A model generated the notes under the pieces. The model saw nothing but the letters and a program-made list of their open reading frames with translations. It was not told the origin of the DNA and did not search any database. From Azospirillum sp. TSA2s (GTDB taxonomy: Bacteria; Pseudomonadota; Alphaproteobacteria; Azospirillales; Azospirillaceae): a DNA stretch of 64,000 nucleotides. This document shows positions 63,994 through 64,000 of the stretch, one piece after another; the stretch's first letter is position 1; every line of letters begins with the position of its first letter. The position numbers and the translations under genes are program-made. The stretch is taken from assembly GCF_004923315.1 (NCBI RefSeq), contig NZ_CP039645.1, positions 36,001-100,000 of the forward strand, in the 5' to 3' direction.

Positions 63994-64000
63994 CGGGCCG

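Overview
The window is high-GC DNA from an alphaproteobacterium, most likely an Azospirillum-type relative. This is inferred from periplasmic Nap plus Nos genes, a FixJ-type regulator, a fused MnhAB antiporter and many catabolic operons. A parA-parB pair lies inside it, so the replicon is probably a chromid or megaplasmid.

Layout: (1) 1-7435 is a denitrification block: nosR (minus strand, running off the left edge) diverges from napEFDABC. A perfect TTGA-N6-TCAA (FNR/FixK/NNR-type) box lies between them. (2) 7461-9389 holds a 20-bp-stem hairpin and then parA-parB (minus). (3) 9390-13150 holds an SDR gene with its own FNR-type box, an IS110-family transposase remnant, an AT-rich stretch, a chemoreceptor gene and a 43-codon BLUF-domain stump. 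(4) 13171-19862 encodes a 1793-residue hybrid kinase and an HD-GYP response regulator. (5) 20185-30199 holds an Mrp-type cation/proton antiporter operon (mnhAB-C-D-E-F-G) headed by a PTS EIIA-like gene, then a tandem UspA gene and a divergent MASE1 kinase/FixJ-like pair.

(6) 30236-39095 is a molybdenum-hydroxylase module: Mo, 2Fe-2S and FAD subunits, a MmsA-type aldehyde dehydrogenase and CoxG. A TetR regulator, an MFS carrier and a DUF1330 gene sit beside it. Two near-identical TetR-like operator candidates lie upstream of coxG and upstream of the carrier. (7) 39225-42386 holds a permease plus thioredoxin-like pair flanked by imperfect 37-bp direct repeats, a 3-prime remnant of a reductase gene and a DnaQ-like exonuclease. 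(8) 42743-59231 is a large acid-catabolic locus. It has a FadR/GntR regulator, an eight-gene minus-strand operon (phosphotransferase, acyl-CoA dehydrogenase, SDR, CaiB-type CoA-transferase, AMP-forming CoA ligase, nitroreductase, a second SDR, histidine phosphatase) and a divergent operon (thiolase, periplasmic binding protein, Fe-ADH, LivGFHM). TNGTNNNACNA operator candidates lie at the regulator and in the divergent promoter. The pairing of phosphotransferase with acyl-CoA dehydrogenase, and the lack of an enoyl-CoA hydratase, suggest a 4-hydroxy/4-keto acid route through phosphorylated CoA esters. (9) 59271-63993 holds a B12-binding radical SAM protein, a DUF4280 PAAR-like protein and a large uncharacterised protein.

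No rRNA, tRNA or CRISPR array was recognised. Very long antisense frames are side effects of high GC and are not annotated.
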